Below, piece by piece: positions 1-8,121 of a stretch of 32,373 bases of DNA (position 1 is its first letter; each line of letters opens with the position of its first letter). A model generated the notes under the pieces. The model was not told the DNA's origin and searched no databases. It saw only the letters and a list, made by a program, of their open reading frames with translations. This stretch comes from a virus. The position numbers were made by a program, and so were the translations under genes. The stretch is taken from IMG/VR virus record IMGVR_UViG_3300049484_000125, positions 1 to 32,373 of that record, one strand, 5' to 3'.

Positions 1-423
1 AATACTTGGGTCGATTCCCTGTTTTTGCGCCATTTTCATGGCAATCGTCAATTTGTCGTAACTGATAAAAACGTCATCAGCAACTTGGATAAGTCTGCTT
101 GCCTCTTCGGTTGTACTTCCTAATGAACGGGAAACGTCACGCACCGAATCAGCATATTTGACAAACTCCCCGCCCGTCTTTTCCCAAACCTGCTGTCCCA
201 CCCGCACCACATCCAAGACCGTAGAATACATGGAGCGAAAATCCGTCCAAGACATGCTCGCTGTCTTTGCCGCTGTAACGCTTGCGGTAGACGCGGCTTT
301 ATTACGCGCGGCAAATTGGTCAAGGTCTTTGTCAAGAAGATTTAACTTTTTTGTTAAGTCGTCTATCTTGCCTTGTATTTCAACTGTAACGCCTGTGGTA
401 CTACCACCGCCGACTAATGGCAT
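1..423 (-). CDS. tail tape measure protein, N-terminal part (cut by window edge)
   Basis: The frame is open from ATG at 423 to the window start, giving the first 141 residues of what should be a very long protein. It begins MPLVGGGSTTG, then has a helical, Ala/Lys/Asp-rich stretch and a block around residues 95-141 (SVRDVSRSLGSTTEEASRLIQ and onward) typical of phage tail tape measure proteins, which set tail length and help eject DNA. Its start overlaps the stop of the upstream tail chaperone extension by 10 nt. Its place just after the chaperone frameshift pair is the standard siphovirus order. The family call rests on this block and the context; the C-terminal part is outside the window. 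Confidence 0.85.
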   Translation of the reverse strand, partial: MPLVGGGSTTGVTVEIQGKIDDLTKKLNLLDKDLDQFAARNKAASTASVTAAKTASMSWTDFRSMYSTVLDVVRVGQQVWEKTGGEFVKYADSVRDVSRSLGSTTEEASRLIQVADDVFISYDKLTIAMKMAQKQGIDPSI

Positions 424-1009
424 AATATTTCAGCCTCATTAAGTATTCTTTCTAGGGTTGGATTTTTGGCAGCCCAAGCCGCCCATGATTCGGATTGCGC
501 CCGCGCATGATAGGCGGTCACTATGTTTTCAGCGAGTATCATTCTGCGTAACTCTCCATAATAAAACTGCTTGCGACCCAATATCGCCTCAACTCCAAAC
601 CGGTCTATCTTTTGCAAGTTGTCCATTTCCTGCGAGTACTGCCCGATGCTTGCAAATAAATAAGCATCGGACCTTACCCGTTTGGGATTTCTAATTCTCC
701 AAAATAGACTTGACGTATTTCGCCAAATAACCACTCAATCAATAGGTGACTATCTTTGCGCGGCGATGCTGGGAAGTTGTCAGCCGTCACCTTATCGGGC
801 AGGTTTTCAAGTTCCCATTTCTCAACGCATCCGATTATGGCAGGCAGTTGCATTACGTCTATCACAGACAACCAAACCCGCTCGCCATCAGTCGCTTCCG
901 GCATTTTCATCGCGGCTTCGATTAGCTGCGCCTGTGGGATGGTAAGCGGGTCGGCAATTATCACCGAACCCGCCCATCTTTTAATTGGCGATTGTATTAC
1001 TTTTGACAT
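414..1009 (-). CDS. tail assembly chaperone, frameshifted long form (lambda gpGT-like)
   Basis: A -1 shift at the slippery heptamer (680-686) joins the first 110 residues of the short form to 88 residues read from the downstream open frame that ends at 414, giving a product of about 198 residues. The downstream frame has no convincing start of its own in the overlap: no ribosome binding site precedes its GTG at 734 or its internal ATG. The extension is helical, rich in Arg, Glu and Ala (for example KNPTLERILNEAEILCH at the end). The two-frame layout directly before the tape measure gene matches lambda G/GT and most siphoviruses. The frameshift itself is inferred from the motif, not shown. Confidence 0.75.
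674..1009 (-). CDS. tail assembly chaperone, short form (lambda gpG-like)
   Basis: This 111-residue acidic protein lies between the tail tube-like genes and the tape measure gene, the fixed place of the tail assembly chaperone in long-tailed phages. I see no sequence motif that names it; the call comes from position, size and the frameshift arrangement at its end. Four codons before its stop lies the slippery heptamer C CCA AAC, in phase with this reading frame, and the next open frame is in the -1 register. Most ribosomes should stop here and make this short form. Such proteins bind the tape measure protein during tail assembly and are not part of the virion. Confidence 0.75.
   Translation of the reverse strand: MSKVIQSPIKRWAGSVIIADPLTIPQAQLIEAAMKMPEATDGERVWLSVIDVMQLPAIIGCVEKWELENLPDKVTADNFPASPRKDSHLLIEWLFGEIRQVYFGELEIPNG
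680..686 (-). promoter_or_regulatory. programmed -1 ribosomal frameshift site (CCCAAAC)
   Basis: Read on the minus strand the heptamer is C CCA AAC, a canonical X XXY YYZ slippery sequence in phase with the upstream gene, followed by GGG TAA. The -1 frame continues open to 414. The register change needed to enter the downstream frame is exactly -1. Confidence 0.8.
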
Positions 1010-1042
1010 GCTGTACTACTTTCTGCGGCATTGCCGCGCTAA

Positions 1043-1534
1043 TTACACAATTGCGATTGCGGCCGTGCCCCAGGCGGGCGGAGTTCCACCACCGACACAA
1101 GCCAGCTTCGCGCTGTATGTGCCAGCCGCCGGGTCTACCGTGTAATCGGTAACGATAACAGAGTTATCAGCACCGAAAACGGGGTCGCCAGTTGTCCAAT
1201 ACGTCTGGACGCCGAAGTACACGCCGAAAGCGAGAGGCACTAATAAGCCATTTAGCGGTTCTAATACCGTATGGCTTCCACTCAATGCCGCTACCTCTGT
1301 TGATGCAGAAGCGGTCTTGGCTGCCGTATTGTCAAAGGGGCCTGAAATCGTCAAGCTGAAAGTTGCCTGACCTGACAGGAAACTTTTTACAAGTTCCTGT
1401 AATGCGGACACGTCAACTTCATCATAAGTAAGACCTACATTACCAAATGAGTTAACGGGGATGTCACGGAGTGCCCCGCCGCTATCCTGAATTTGTAACT
1501 TTGTAAATCTTGGGCTAGTTCGTCCAGTTGCCAT
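1043..1534 (-). CDS. tail protein, probable tail tube-like or tail-associated
   Basis: This 163-residue protein lies between a larger tail tube-like gene and the tail chaperone. It has beta-rich, Thr/Ala/Val-rich composition with few charges, as in phage tail tube subunits, and contains the segment TISGPFDNTAAKT, which resembles the LNGLFDNTATTG segment of the 260-residue protein encoded just upstream. The two may therefore share a fold. It would act in the virion tail. I cannot tell which of the two is the main tube protein and which is an accessory one; no catalytic motif is visible. Confidence 0.55.
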   Translation of the reverse strand: MATGRTSPRFTKLQIQDSGGALRDIPVNSFGNVGLTYDEVDVSALQELVKSFLSGQATFSLTISGPFDNTAAKTASASTEVAALSGSHTVLEPLNGLLVPLAFGVYFGVQTYWTTGDPVFGADNSVIVTDYTVDPAAGTYSAKLACVGGGTPPAWGTAAIAIV

Positions 1535-1551
1535 TTTATACTCCTATTTTT

Positions 1552-2334
1552 CTAGTTGCCTCTGACGAACGCCAGGGCATAAGTAATACTTGTTGCCAGC
1601 GTAAACGCTGTTTGAAAACGAATGAATTGCCCAACTGTTGCATTTTTAGCGAGTGCCACAACTCCACTAACGCCACCGCCCACAAAGTTTTTTGTACCGC
1701 TTGAAAGCAAATCACTAAATTCGGCATCGTCGTTTGTGGTGGTGGAGTGCTGTACTTTGATTGCGCCTGTCATGTTTCCAGTACCAGCGGCGGCGGTAAC
1801 GTGATACATCATATATCCGCCTTTTGTAGTATCCGCCAGTTGGTCAAGTCCGATTGCGGTATTGGCGGCTGTCTCTGCGGCTAGTGCGTGCAACAGAATA
1901 CCCCAGGGGCGGGCATAGTTTAGATTAGCGGCGACCCCTGATGTATTCGCAAAGGGAATTGAGAGGGTAATTGGATTCTCGCTTGCGCCTGCCTCGTATC
2001 CTGTTTGTGAGAATTGACCCATAAAAGCGGGGTCATTGTTTATCGGGGTGGCTTGAATACCGGCAGCAATCAATACGTTACGGCTCATCCCAACGGCTTT
2101 TAAGTGGGCATGTATTCCCGTTGTGGCAGTATTATCAAATAGCCCGTTCAACGTTCCCATACCTACCGTTGCATTACCGGGATATGTCTGTTTTACGGGC
2201 AGGGTCACCGCGTCATCAATCCCTTCATCGAACGTACAAGAAAGCGGACCAAACGAACGGGAGTATCCCGACATGTCACGCCCGTCAATGTAAATCCTGT
2301 AGTGGTTTAGTGTGGTTCTACCCAAAACTGTCAT
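1552..2334 (-). CDS. major tail (tube) protein-like
   Basis: This 260-residue protein begins MTVLGRTTLNHYRIYIDGRD and is beta-rich, with small residues and many Thr and Ala, in the position of the major tail tube protein, two genes upstream of the chaperone pair. The pattern of an N-terminal strand-turn-strand followed by LNGLFDNT and a long Ala/Thr region fits a phage tail tube fold. It lies 17 nt upstream of the 163-residue tail protein with which it shares a short motif. Family membership is inferred from composition and order; no database match could be run. Confidence 0.6.
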   Translation of the reverse strand: MTVLGRTTLNHYRIYIDGRDMSGYSRSFGPLSCTFDEGIDDAVTLPVKQTYPGNATVGMGTLNGLFDNTATTGIHAHLKAVGMSRNVLIAAGIQATPINNDPAFMGQFSQTGYEAGASENPITLSIPFANTSGVAANLNYARPWGILLHALAAETAANTAIGLDQLADTTKGGYMMYHVTAAAGTGNMTGAIKVQHSTTTNDDAEFSDLLSSGTKNFVGGGVSGVVALAKNATVGQFIRFQTAFTLATSITYALAFVRGN

Positions 2335-2497
2335 GTCTCACCTTTCCTTTTGGCTTTGGTAATACCTCTACTTCCTGTTCATTCGGTATTTCAAAAGCCT
2401 TGTCCGCTTCGATTAGTGCCCGCGCCTGTTTGTCGGGCACTTCATAGGCAAGCCCCGCCTGATATTCGCCGTCTGTACATGTGATTCTTATTCTCAT
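2318..2497 (-). CDS. small conserved-looking phage protein, 59 residues
   Basis: The start ATG overlaps the stop of the gene before it as TGATG, and the frame runs for 59 residues, overlapping the start of the tail tube gene by 17 nt. The sequence starts MRIRITCTDGEYQAGLAYEV and ends in a Lys-rich tail. The tight stop/start overlaps on both sides suggest translational coupling and a real gene. No known family is recognised. It probably belongs to the head-tail joining or tail module by position only. Confidence 0.6.
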   Translation of the reverse strand: MRIRITCTDGEYQAGLAYEVPDKQARALIEADKAFEIPNEQEVEVLPKPKGKVRHDSFG

Positions 2498-2952
2498 CAG
2501 TTTTGCATCTCCGATATACTAACCGCAAAATCCGCACCAAAAAAATTATTACCTGCCGGGTCTGTGCGGGGCCCGATACTCACGCCCGTTATCTGCATTT
2601 CGATCTTGCCTGAGTACGGGGCGGGCGTTGAAATAATGGCGTTGATAATTAATATCAATTTATCAACTAATGCAGAATAAGAGGCGGGAAAAGCTGAAAT
2701 ATCACCGATTTGCACGCCTAAAAATCTATAATTCAAGGTGTAGGAAATGGTCATTGGGGCGGTGGAACCCTGCATTAGCGCGTCCCAAGTCATGCTAAAT
2801 CCGGTAATCCAGTCATCAGGTTTGGGATATAGGACGTTTGGTAATGGTATCCAGCTACCGGCTATTTCATCCTTATCCTTTACAGTAACGCCCGTTACTG
2901 AGATATTGGAAATCGCATTTGCGACATTCGCAAGGTTGAGGGATACCGTCAT
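2497..2952 (-). CDS. head-tail joining or minor tail protein, unknown family
   Basis: A 151-residue protein encoded directly after the head-tail connector. It starts MTVSLNLANVANAISNISV, contains a Trp/Pro-rich centre (residues 32-60) and ends MQN. Siphoviruses usually encode a head closure or tail completion protein of about this size here, so that is the likely role. The gene's start shares a base with the connector's stop (ATG at 2950-2952). No motif identifies it firmly. Confidence 0.5.
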   Translation of the reverse strand: MTVSLNLANVANAISNISVTGVTVKDKDEIAGSWIPLPNVLYPKPDDWITGFSMTWDALMQGSTAPMTISYTLNYRFLGVQIGDISAFPASYSALVDKLILIINAIISTPAPYSGKIEMQITGVSIGPRTDPAGNNFFGADFAVSISEMQN

Positions 2953-3917
2953 TATGTGTAAGTCCTGTAATGTTCGATAATTCTTTGAGCGAATGAAGGT
3001 ACATCTTCGGGACGAATAACAATACCCGCCGCTGTAACCGTTACCTTCCCGCCGGATGTCTGTCCCGATCTCGTCCCGTTCAAACTCTGGACGATTGCAA
3101 GCGTCGCTTCCTTTACGTCTCTTGGGACAGCGGGATACCCAAACTTACCAACCACTCGCACCGCCTTTCTAAATAATGGGAAATAAGCGGTTGAGTTTGC
3201 CGTGTTCACCTCAATGCAAGTATATGGTTGACCATCCAGCGCGGCATTAGCGGGTAATAGGTCGTAATCTGTGGCAGTTAGCGCGGTATAAGAACGCACG
3301 CCAGAATAATCAACTGATACCGACGTAATACTAGCCAGCGGGTCAATCTCAACCTCATATGCTTCATCCGTTGTATAGTACCTTGTTTCGTCCGAACCGT
3401 TAAGATAAAAGCGGCGGCTTGTTTCATGGTCAATGTGACGGCTTGCGGCTTCTATCATCATTTCAATTACCGCGTCGTCACTGGTATCAGTTCCAACCGT
3501 GCCAGTCAGCCCGCGTACAGCGACCCATGATTTGTATTCTGCGAGCGTTGCATAACCGTTCGATATTCCTTCGCCCGCTGTTGTGTCTGCGCTGATTGGG
3601 GCGGCGGTCAATCCCTGACAGGTATCGTTATCAATGGCGATGTTCATCGTTGTATCATTGGGGGCGGGCAGGCGAGTGGTTAACACCACATCCGCGCCCG
3701 TACCTGATACCGAAAAGAACGCGCCCACATCCGCATCAAGAGCCAGCGCACTTTTAATCTTCACTGCAACAATGGAAGCAGAATCAAGCGCGGTGACAGA
3801 TAGCGATACCGTTTTGGGGCTGTTGGTCATGTTCGCGGCTTTTACGATTACTTCCGCAAGCCCGCTATCCGTTACAGTTCCAAGTACTGTGGCTGTCTCT
3901 ACCTGATTAGTTGACAT
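2952..3917 (-). CDS. head-tail connector (gp6-like) with an extra N-terminal domain
   Basis: The chosen start at 3917 (MSTNQVETATVLG) gives 321 residues and overlaps the upstream gene by 11 nt; longer starts run deep into that gene. Residues 1 to about 115 are a beta-rich, Thr/Ala/Val domain not usual in this family. From about residue 125 the segment YATLAEYKSWVAVRGL, followed by the acidic helix DDAVIEMMIEAASRHID and a Tyr-rich beta region, looks like a phage gp6-like head-tail connector, the ring that joins portal and tail. The fused N-terminal domain may be exposed on the particle. Confidence 0.7.
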   Translation of the reverse strand: MSTNQVETATVLGTVTDSGLAEVIVKAANMTNSPKTVSLSVTALDSASIVAVKIKSALALDADVGAFFSVSGTGADVVLTTRLPAPNDTTMNIAIDNDTCQGLTAAPISADTTAGEGISNGYATLAEYKSWVAVRGLTGTVGTDTSDDAVIEMMIEAASRHIDHETSRRFYLNGSDETRYYTTDEAYEVEIDPLASITSVSVDYSGVRSYTALTATDYDLLPANAALDGQPYTCIEVNTANSTAYFPLFRKAVRVVGKFGYPAVPRDVKEATLAIVQSLNGTRSGQTSGGKVTVTAAGIVIRPEDVPSFAQRIIEHYRTYT

Positions 3918-4572
3918 TTTTCCAATCCTTCCAGTCACCGCGCGGTATGACATCTTCCGGCACGTAGGTATCTTCACTGATGTTAAGCACTCGCACACCT
4001 TCGCCCATTGACCGAATAACTGTTTTATAGCCATTATACCAGTGGTCTAATGGATGCTGAATCGCTATCATGTCGGGACCCCAAAAGTGCATAACGTCTG
4101 CAAGCGGTTCATTAGGCGTTGGCGTTTTGTGCTGCATCCCGATAATTAACATGGTTGTAAATCCCATGTGCCAGGCGATCTGCATCACCGCATCCATTAC
4201 GCGATAATAGGTAATCCCGAAATTGGTCAATGCGTCCCTGTCGTTTGGCAATCTCCCGCCAATAATGACATCGCCCTCCCGATGATAAAATCTGTAAATG
4301 TTTGGACCTTCAAAATCGTCCTGATCCGGGCGGGGAATGAACTTTGGAATGTCACTAAAGTTATCAAGTATTTCTTTTCTGTTGTCTCTAAATAACCGCG
4401 CATCAACGCCGACATAATAGGTCGGCTTCCAGCCCTTGTAATGGAATATCGTATTGACGCTGAAAGATGGATAGTTGAACCACTCAGGCGGGGTTAATTT
4501 CAGGTTCGGACCTACGCCAACGAGCAGACAGGTCTTTCCTTTGTGCAAGTCGTGGAAATCTTTTAGTTGCAT
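3907..4572 (-). CDS. MptE/DUF115-like protein, copy 1
   Basis: A 221-residue protein with the motif LLVGVGPNL at residues 16-24, the nucleotide-binding-type turn of the DUF115 / 6-hydroxymethylpterin diphosphokinase MptE-like family, whose members are often linked to glycan or flagellin glycosylation genes. Further conserved-looking blocks are GWKPTYYVGVD and, near the C-terminus, VLNISEDTYVPEDVIPRGDW. A close paralogue lies at 7483-8121; the two share nearly every motif. Together they bracket the fucosidase and Ig-like genes. The role in this phage is unknown; modification of a virion or host glycan is a reasonable guess. Confidence 0.65.
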   Translation of the reverse strand: MQLKDFHDLHKGKTCLLVGVGPNLKLTPPEWFNYPSFSVNTIFHYKGWKPTYYVGVDARLFRDNRKEILDNFSDIPKFIPRPDQDDFEGPNIYRFYHREGDVIIGGRLPNDRDALTNFGITYYRVMDAVMQIAWHMGFTTMLIIGMQHKTPTPNEPLADVMHFWGPDMIAIQHPLDHWYNGYKTVIRSMGEGVRVLNISEDTYVPEDVIPRGDWKDWKNVN

Positions 4573-4859
4573 TAATGTCTCGCTTTGCGTCCGCGTTTGA
4601 TCGGCTCAATTACAGGCTCATCTTCCACTTGTTGATGATAGATTACTTCATCATGGCGAGGTTCTGGTTTGGGCTGCGCTCCATAGTGTGGGGCGGGCTT
4701 GATCTCAACCGCTTTTTTATTCTCGACAAGATACGCGCCCAAAGTGTCATCAACCTCCAAAACATCCTCTTTGCTAAACACTGTGATTTTTATACCTTCG
4801 TCAATCAAGTAACCGAAAGTATTTGTACCTTGAAAGTTGTCAATCATTTTTATTTTCAT
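4572..4859 (-). CDS. hypothetical protein, 95 residues, lysine-rich C-terminus
   Basis: The start at 4859 has a GGAG box 10 nt upstream, located inside the last codons of the fucosidase gene; a longer start at 4916 would overlap that gene by over 50 nt. The protein has a short beta-rich front half (residues 1-45) and a hydrophilic tail of Pro, Glu, His and Lys ending KRGRKARH. It resembles small head-associated phage proteins with disordered tails. No family recognised. The stop shares the last base with the next gene's ATG. Confidence 0.55.
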   Translation of the reverse strand: MKIKMIDNFQGTNTFGYLIDEGIKITVFSKEDVLEVDDTLGAYLVENKKAVEIKPAPHYGAQPKPEPRHDEVIYHQQVEDEPVIEPIKRGRKARH

Positions 4860-4863
4860 TTTT

Positions 4864-5703
4864 TTATGCTCCAATTTCTGCCAATCTTGTAACTTGTGCG
4901 GCGGATAAATGTCCATCTGTTCCAGGTATCACACCGAGTAAATAAGTTGCGCTGTTTGCGTTTGCATGTGCAATTGCCGCTTTGATTACAGAGGCAGTGC
5001 GGAAATTGTCAGTCACGTCCCACCATTTTGTGTCTGCTCTTATCGTATCCACTTCCTCACAAAGTCTGGTATTGCCGTCCGGTACTGGACCATCTGGAAT
5101 GTATGGTGTTTCGTAAAGTTCAATCTCACTGAATAATGTCGGATGGTCGTGAGAATTTTCAATAATCAAAGTGCTGGGACTTAAGCCTTTTATGGTGTGG
5201 TAAATGACATCAGTGGGGATTTTTGTATGCCCTAAGTGCCAGCTCCAACCATCAAGCCATATTGAGTCAATCGTACCGTAATTGGTCAAGAGTTCTGTCA
5301 ACTGCGCTTGTATCATTGCTATATATGCCGCCGCGTCTGTGGTTTCATCCGTGCCCGATCTTGTTTCGTAGGTTGTATCCCACATCGAGAAATAAAGATT
5401 TGGAGAAATACCACGAGTATTACACTTGCTCACGAATAAACCCACGACATCGGGGCTTCCATTGTTTGAATACCAGGTCGTTTCTGCAATGCTATACGGG
5501 TCATGTCCTGCAACGTAATACGCTGTTGGCCACAGGCAGAACCCGTCATGGTGCTTGACGGTCAAGGTTGCATAAGTACAGCCCGCCGCCTGAATTGCAT
5601 CAAGCCAGTTATCAATATCAAGTCCGGTGGGCGCGAAAGTATCAACGCTCAAATCCGGGTTTGCTTGTTCTGTTCCTACAAAATTAGGCATATTCCAACA
5701 CAC
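4864..5703 (-). CDS. alpha-L-fucosidase-like glycoside hydrolase (GH29) domain
   Basis: The frame contains hallmarks of a GH29 catalytic domain: VKHHDGFCLWPT at residues 49-60, DSIWLDGWSW with the expected nucleophile Asp at residue 151, and a closing block LLGVIPGTDGHLSAAQVTRLAEIGA. GH29 enzymes remove terminal fucose from glycans, so this could trim host surface sugars during adsorption. The only start-like codon is GTG at 5703, without a good ribosome binding site, and it would remove the first beta strand: the in-frame codons upstream, up to 5787, still encode GH29-like sequence (PPNQAQRQAYVNQGFGALV). These upstream codons overlap the end of the Ig-like gene, so a fusion by -1 frameshifting is suspected. 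Confidence 0.75.
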   Translation of the reverse strand: MCWNMPNFVGTEQANPDLSVDTFAPTGLDIDNWLDAIQAAGCTYATLTVKHHDGFCLWPTAYYVAGHDPYSIAETTWYSNNGSPDVVGLFVSKCNTRGISPNLYFSMWDTTYETRSGTDETTDAAAYIAMIQAQLTELLTNYGTIDSIWLDGWSWHLGHTKIPTDVIYHTIKGLSPSTLIIENSHDHPTLFSEIELYETPYIPDGPVPDGNTRLCEEVDTIRADTKWWDVTDNFRTASVIKAAIAHANANSATYLLGVIPGTDGHLSAAQVTRLAEIGA

Positions 5704-5768
5704 TAATGCACCAAAACCTTGATTAACATAAGCCTGTCTCTGCGCTTGGTTCGGCGGAACGCCCCCGC

Positions 5769-7130
5769 CTAGAGAGGGCGGATCAACTCAGTCAACGCCG
5801 CACCGCTTATCGTTCTTGGATATGCGGTAAGGTTTGCCGCCGCGTGACTTGTCTTTACTCCTGTGGCTGTATTGTTGAAAGTTGCACTTGCATAATATAT
5901 GTATCTGTAACTGTCATCCGTATAAACCGCAATCGTATCGCCTGCGGTCACAACAATAAATCTGGCGGCTAATCCATTTGTAAATGCACACGCCGCCGTT
6001 CCAACTTCCGACTCTGACGCCGCTTCAACCTTGATAAGTTTTATTGTAGAATCGCCCTGACTTCCTCTAATTATCCAGCGGTTATCGTCATCTGTGCGCC
6101 TTACACTTAATTCGTAAGTCTCACCAGTAACCGCCGTCCAGGTTGACTCAATAACCGCGTCAGCCGTTGAGGTTATCGTATCGCCAACACCTGCGCTTGC
6201 TGTTCTTGCAGTGGCAATCCCATAATCAGAGTTCCAGGGGGCTCCCAAATTCGCTTCAATGTCATAATAGACATCCATCGTCCCGGCAACTGCGGCAAAG
6301 CCGTGATACACATTCGCGTCAGTTAGAATTTTATTTACATATAATAAAGTCCAATCAGTGAACGCCCCGCCTTTTATCAGAAAGAACGCGCCTGCGGAGC
6401 GTAAAACAATTGCGGTTTCATAATCTGTATTTGCCGCAACAACACCAACCGCAGAACCAGGAATAAGTTGAAGAGTCGTCCCGTTCTTTTGGAATGCGCC
6501 TTTTTGCGGATACGCTGAGGTCGCAGAATGCCAGCCCCAAATTATAGCGGAGTTTGTCGTTACCTTTGAAATGCCCGCCAATCCAGCCGCCCTTACCTTT
6601 ACAGAACCATAAGCACGCGGGTCACCTGTTCCAGTTGCAGAGGCGGCATGTAATTTACCTGCCATAGTGCTTAGTTGATTGCCTGTGTCTATGACCGTCA
6701 TTGTACCGGGTCCAGGTTCGGCTGTTCGTGGGGTTGTCATGGGCGCATCGTCATCTGTTGTAAATTCATCTTTTAGCAACAAGCCGGATGTAATGCTGAA
6801 TTGTGTTGCGGCTGTGTTCCCATTGCCAGCCCCATCATGGAAGGCATCGCCCGCCACGTCTACCGTAATGGTTGCACCTGCGCTAGTCACTGTCAAATCG
6901 GCGGTATAACTTGTCCCACTTCCCGCGAAGTTTCCAACGCTTCCGCCCGCTCCCACAGTAATATCACCTACTGCAAAATCGGTTGCAATCTCGCTTAATG
7001 TAAATGTAAGCGGGATGGGATTTTCAAAAGTTCCATTGCTTTCAGTTGATGTGATTGCAACAGTTGGCGCAATCACATCACCCAACGCGCTATTCATAAA
7101 ACCAGATACAACTAAGACAGACTTTTTCAT
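5769..7130 (-). CDS. virion surface protein with bacterial Ig-like domain
   Basis: 453 residues. Residues about 20-115 (APTVAITSTES, then LTFTLSEIATDF, then GSGTSYTADLTV) form a bacterial Ig-like domain of the type found on phage capsids, tails and fibres. The rest is beta-rich and may be a jelly-roll, with two repeats of a similar layout around residues 150-290 and 300-445. There is no signal peptide. It ends LTELIRPL at a TAG directly followed by a GGCGG/CCGCC hairpin, and the GH29 domain is open in the -1 frame across that stop. Location between capsid and connector genes points to a head decoration or head fibre. Confidence 0.65.
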   Translation of the reverse strand: MKKSVLVVSGFMNSALGDVIAPTVAITSTESNGTFENPIPLTFTLSEIATDFAVGDITVGAGGSVGNFAGSGTSYTADLTVTSAGATITVDVAGDAFHDGAGNGNTAATQFSITSGLLLKDEFTTDDDAPMTTPRTAEPGPGTMTVIDTGNQLSTMAGKLHAASATGTGDPRAYGSVKVRAAGLAGISKVTTNSAIIWGWHSATSAYPQKGAFQKNGTTLQLIPGSAVGVVAANTDYETAIVLRSAGAFFLIKGGAFTDWTLLYVNKILTDANVYHGFAAVAGTMDVYYDIEANLGAPWNSDYGIATARTASAGVGDTITSTADAVIESTWTAVTGETYELSVRRTDDDNRWIIRGSQGDSTIKLIKVEAASESEVGTAACAFTNGLAARFIVVTAGDTIAVYTDDSYRYIYYASATFNNTATGVKTSHAAANLTAYPRTISGAALTELIRPL

Positions 7131-7480
7131 AGTTCGATGACATACAAAATAAATGAACCGGATGTGGAAGTACCACCCTGCGCCACTACCACCTTCGGAT
7201 TGCCAACTACCAAAGGCATGGCGTAGGTTGCGAGTGCCGTCCCGTCTGTGTTCAACGCTTCTAACACTCTTGGGTAAACGATCTGATCTGTATTAAAATT
7301 CGCCTTTGTCAACAGTGGGATGGATAACTCGCCCTGTTCTGCGGTGATAACCACATCAACACCATCGGCAAAAGTACCGTCAACCAATTGCACCGCATAT
7401 AACGCACCCAATACAGCGTTACCGGTGGCGGAGCCGTCACCGCTTGAATTAACCGTCACATCTAATCGCCTAGTTATCAT
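7127..7480 (-). CDS. phage structural protein, probable head decoration
   Basis: This 117-residue protein (MITRRLDVTVNSSGDGSATG at the start, then LYAVQLVDGTFADGVDVVIT and a Val/Gly-rich end KVVVAQGGTSTSGSFILYV) follows a pattern I associate with small beta-sandwich proteins encoded near the capsid gene in many siphoviruses. Its stop overlaps the start of the Ig-like gene as ATGA, so the two are likely translated together and may form one surface assembly. The exact role is not known. Confidence 0.6.
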   Translation of the reverse strand: MITRRLDVTVNSSGDGSATGNAVLGALYAVQLVDGTFADGVDVVITAEQGELSIPLLTKANFNTDQIVYPRVLEALNTDGTALATYAMPLVVGNPKVVVAQGGTSTSGSFILYVIEL

Positions 7481-7482
7481 TT

Positions 7483-8121
7483 TTACCTCTTATATAATTG
7501 CCAATCGCCACGCGGTAGTATCTTTTCCGGCACGTAGGTATCCTGACTTATATTCAGCATGTTTATATTCATGCCTTGCTTCAAAATTGCGATACCTTCC
7601 AGCCAGTCATCAACGGGGGCGGTATCCTTGTCATGTTCATCCCAACCCCAAAAGTGCATTTTTATTTTGTCGGGCTTGTGTTCCATGCCGATAAATAACA
7701 GGGTCGTAAAGCCCATAAAGAAAGCAAGCTGGATTTGAATGTGCATAATACAGCCGTATGTTATGCCGGGGTCTTTCAAAAAGTCACGCGGATAGAGCGG
7801 CTGTTCACGCGGCCACAACGGACCGGGGCGGTGATAAAACCTTACCTTGTTTTCTCCCTGCCACCTGTCCAGATTTGGCGTTGGAATAAAACAGGGAATA
7901 TCCTTGTAAACTTCATCAATTTCTTTTCCGTACTCACGCATCACGCGGCTGTCAACGGCTGTATAGTAAGAGGGCTTCCATCCTTCGTATTTGTAAATCG
8001 TGTTACTTGCAATCGAAGGGTAATCAAACAACTCAGGCGGGGTTAACAATAAGTTTGGACCATTACCAACCAGTAAGCAGGTCTCGCCTTTGTGGATATT
8101 ATGGAAGTCCTCTATTACCAT
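7483..8121 (-). CDS. MptE/DUF115-like protein, copy 2
   Basis: 212 residues, clearly paralogous to the protein encoded at 3907-4572: same opening (EDFHNIHKGETCLLVGNGPN), same GWKPSYY segment, same closing VLNISQ/DTYVPEKILPRGDW-type block here reading LNISQDTYVPEKILPRGDW. The glycine-rich turn GNGPN (residues 19-23) is the expected ligand-binding loop of the family. The internal charged loops differ between the two copies, suggesting different substrates or partners. The start base is shared with the stop of the decoration-like gene upstream. Function in the phage is unknown. Confidence 0.65.
   Translation of the reverse strand: MVIEDFHNIHKGETCLLVGNGPNLLLTPPELFDYPSIASNTIYKYEGWKPSYYTAVDSRVMREYGKEIDEVYKDIPCFIPTPNLDRWQGENKVRFYHRPGPLWPREQPLYPRDFLKDPGITYGCIMHIQIQLAFFMGFTTLLFIGMEHKPDKIKMHFWGWDEHDKDTAPVDDWLEGIAILKQGMNINMLNISQDTYVPEKILPRGDWQLYKR

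Noticed and set aside
120-335. 71-residue minus-strand frame
   Set aside because: It is a shadow within the tape measure gene, whose frame starts at 423.
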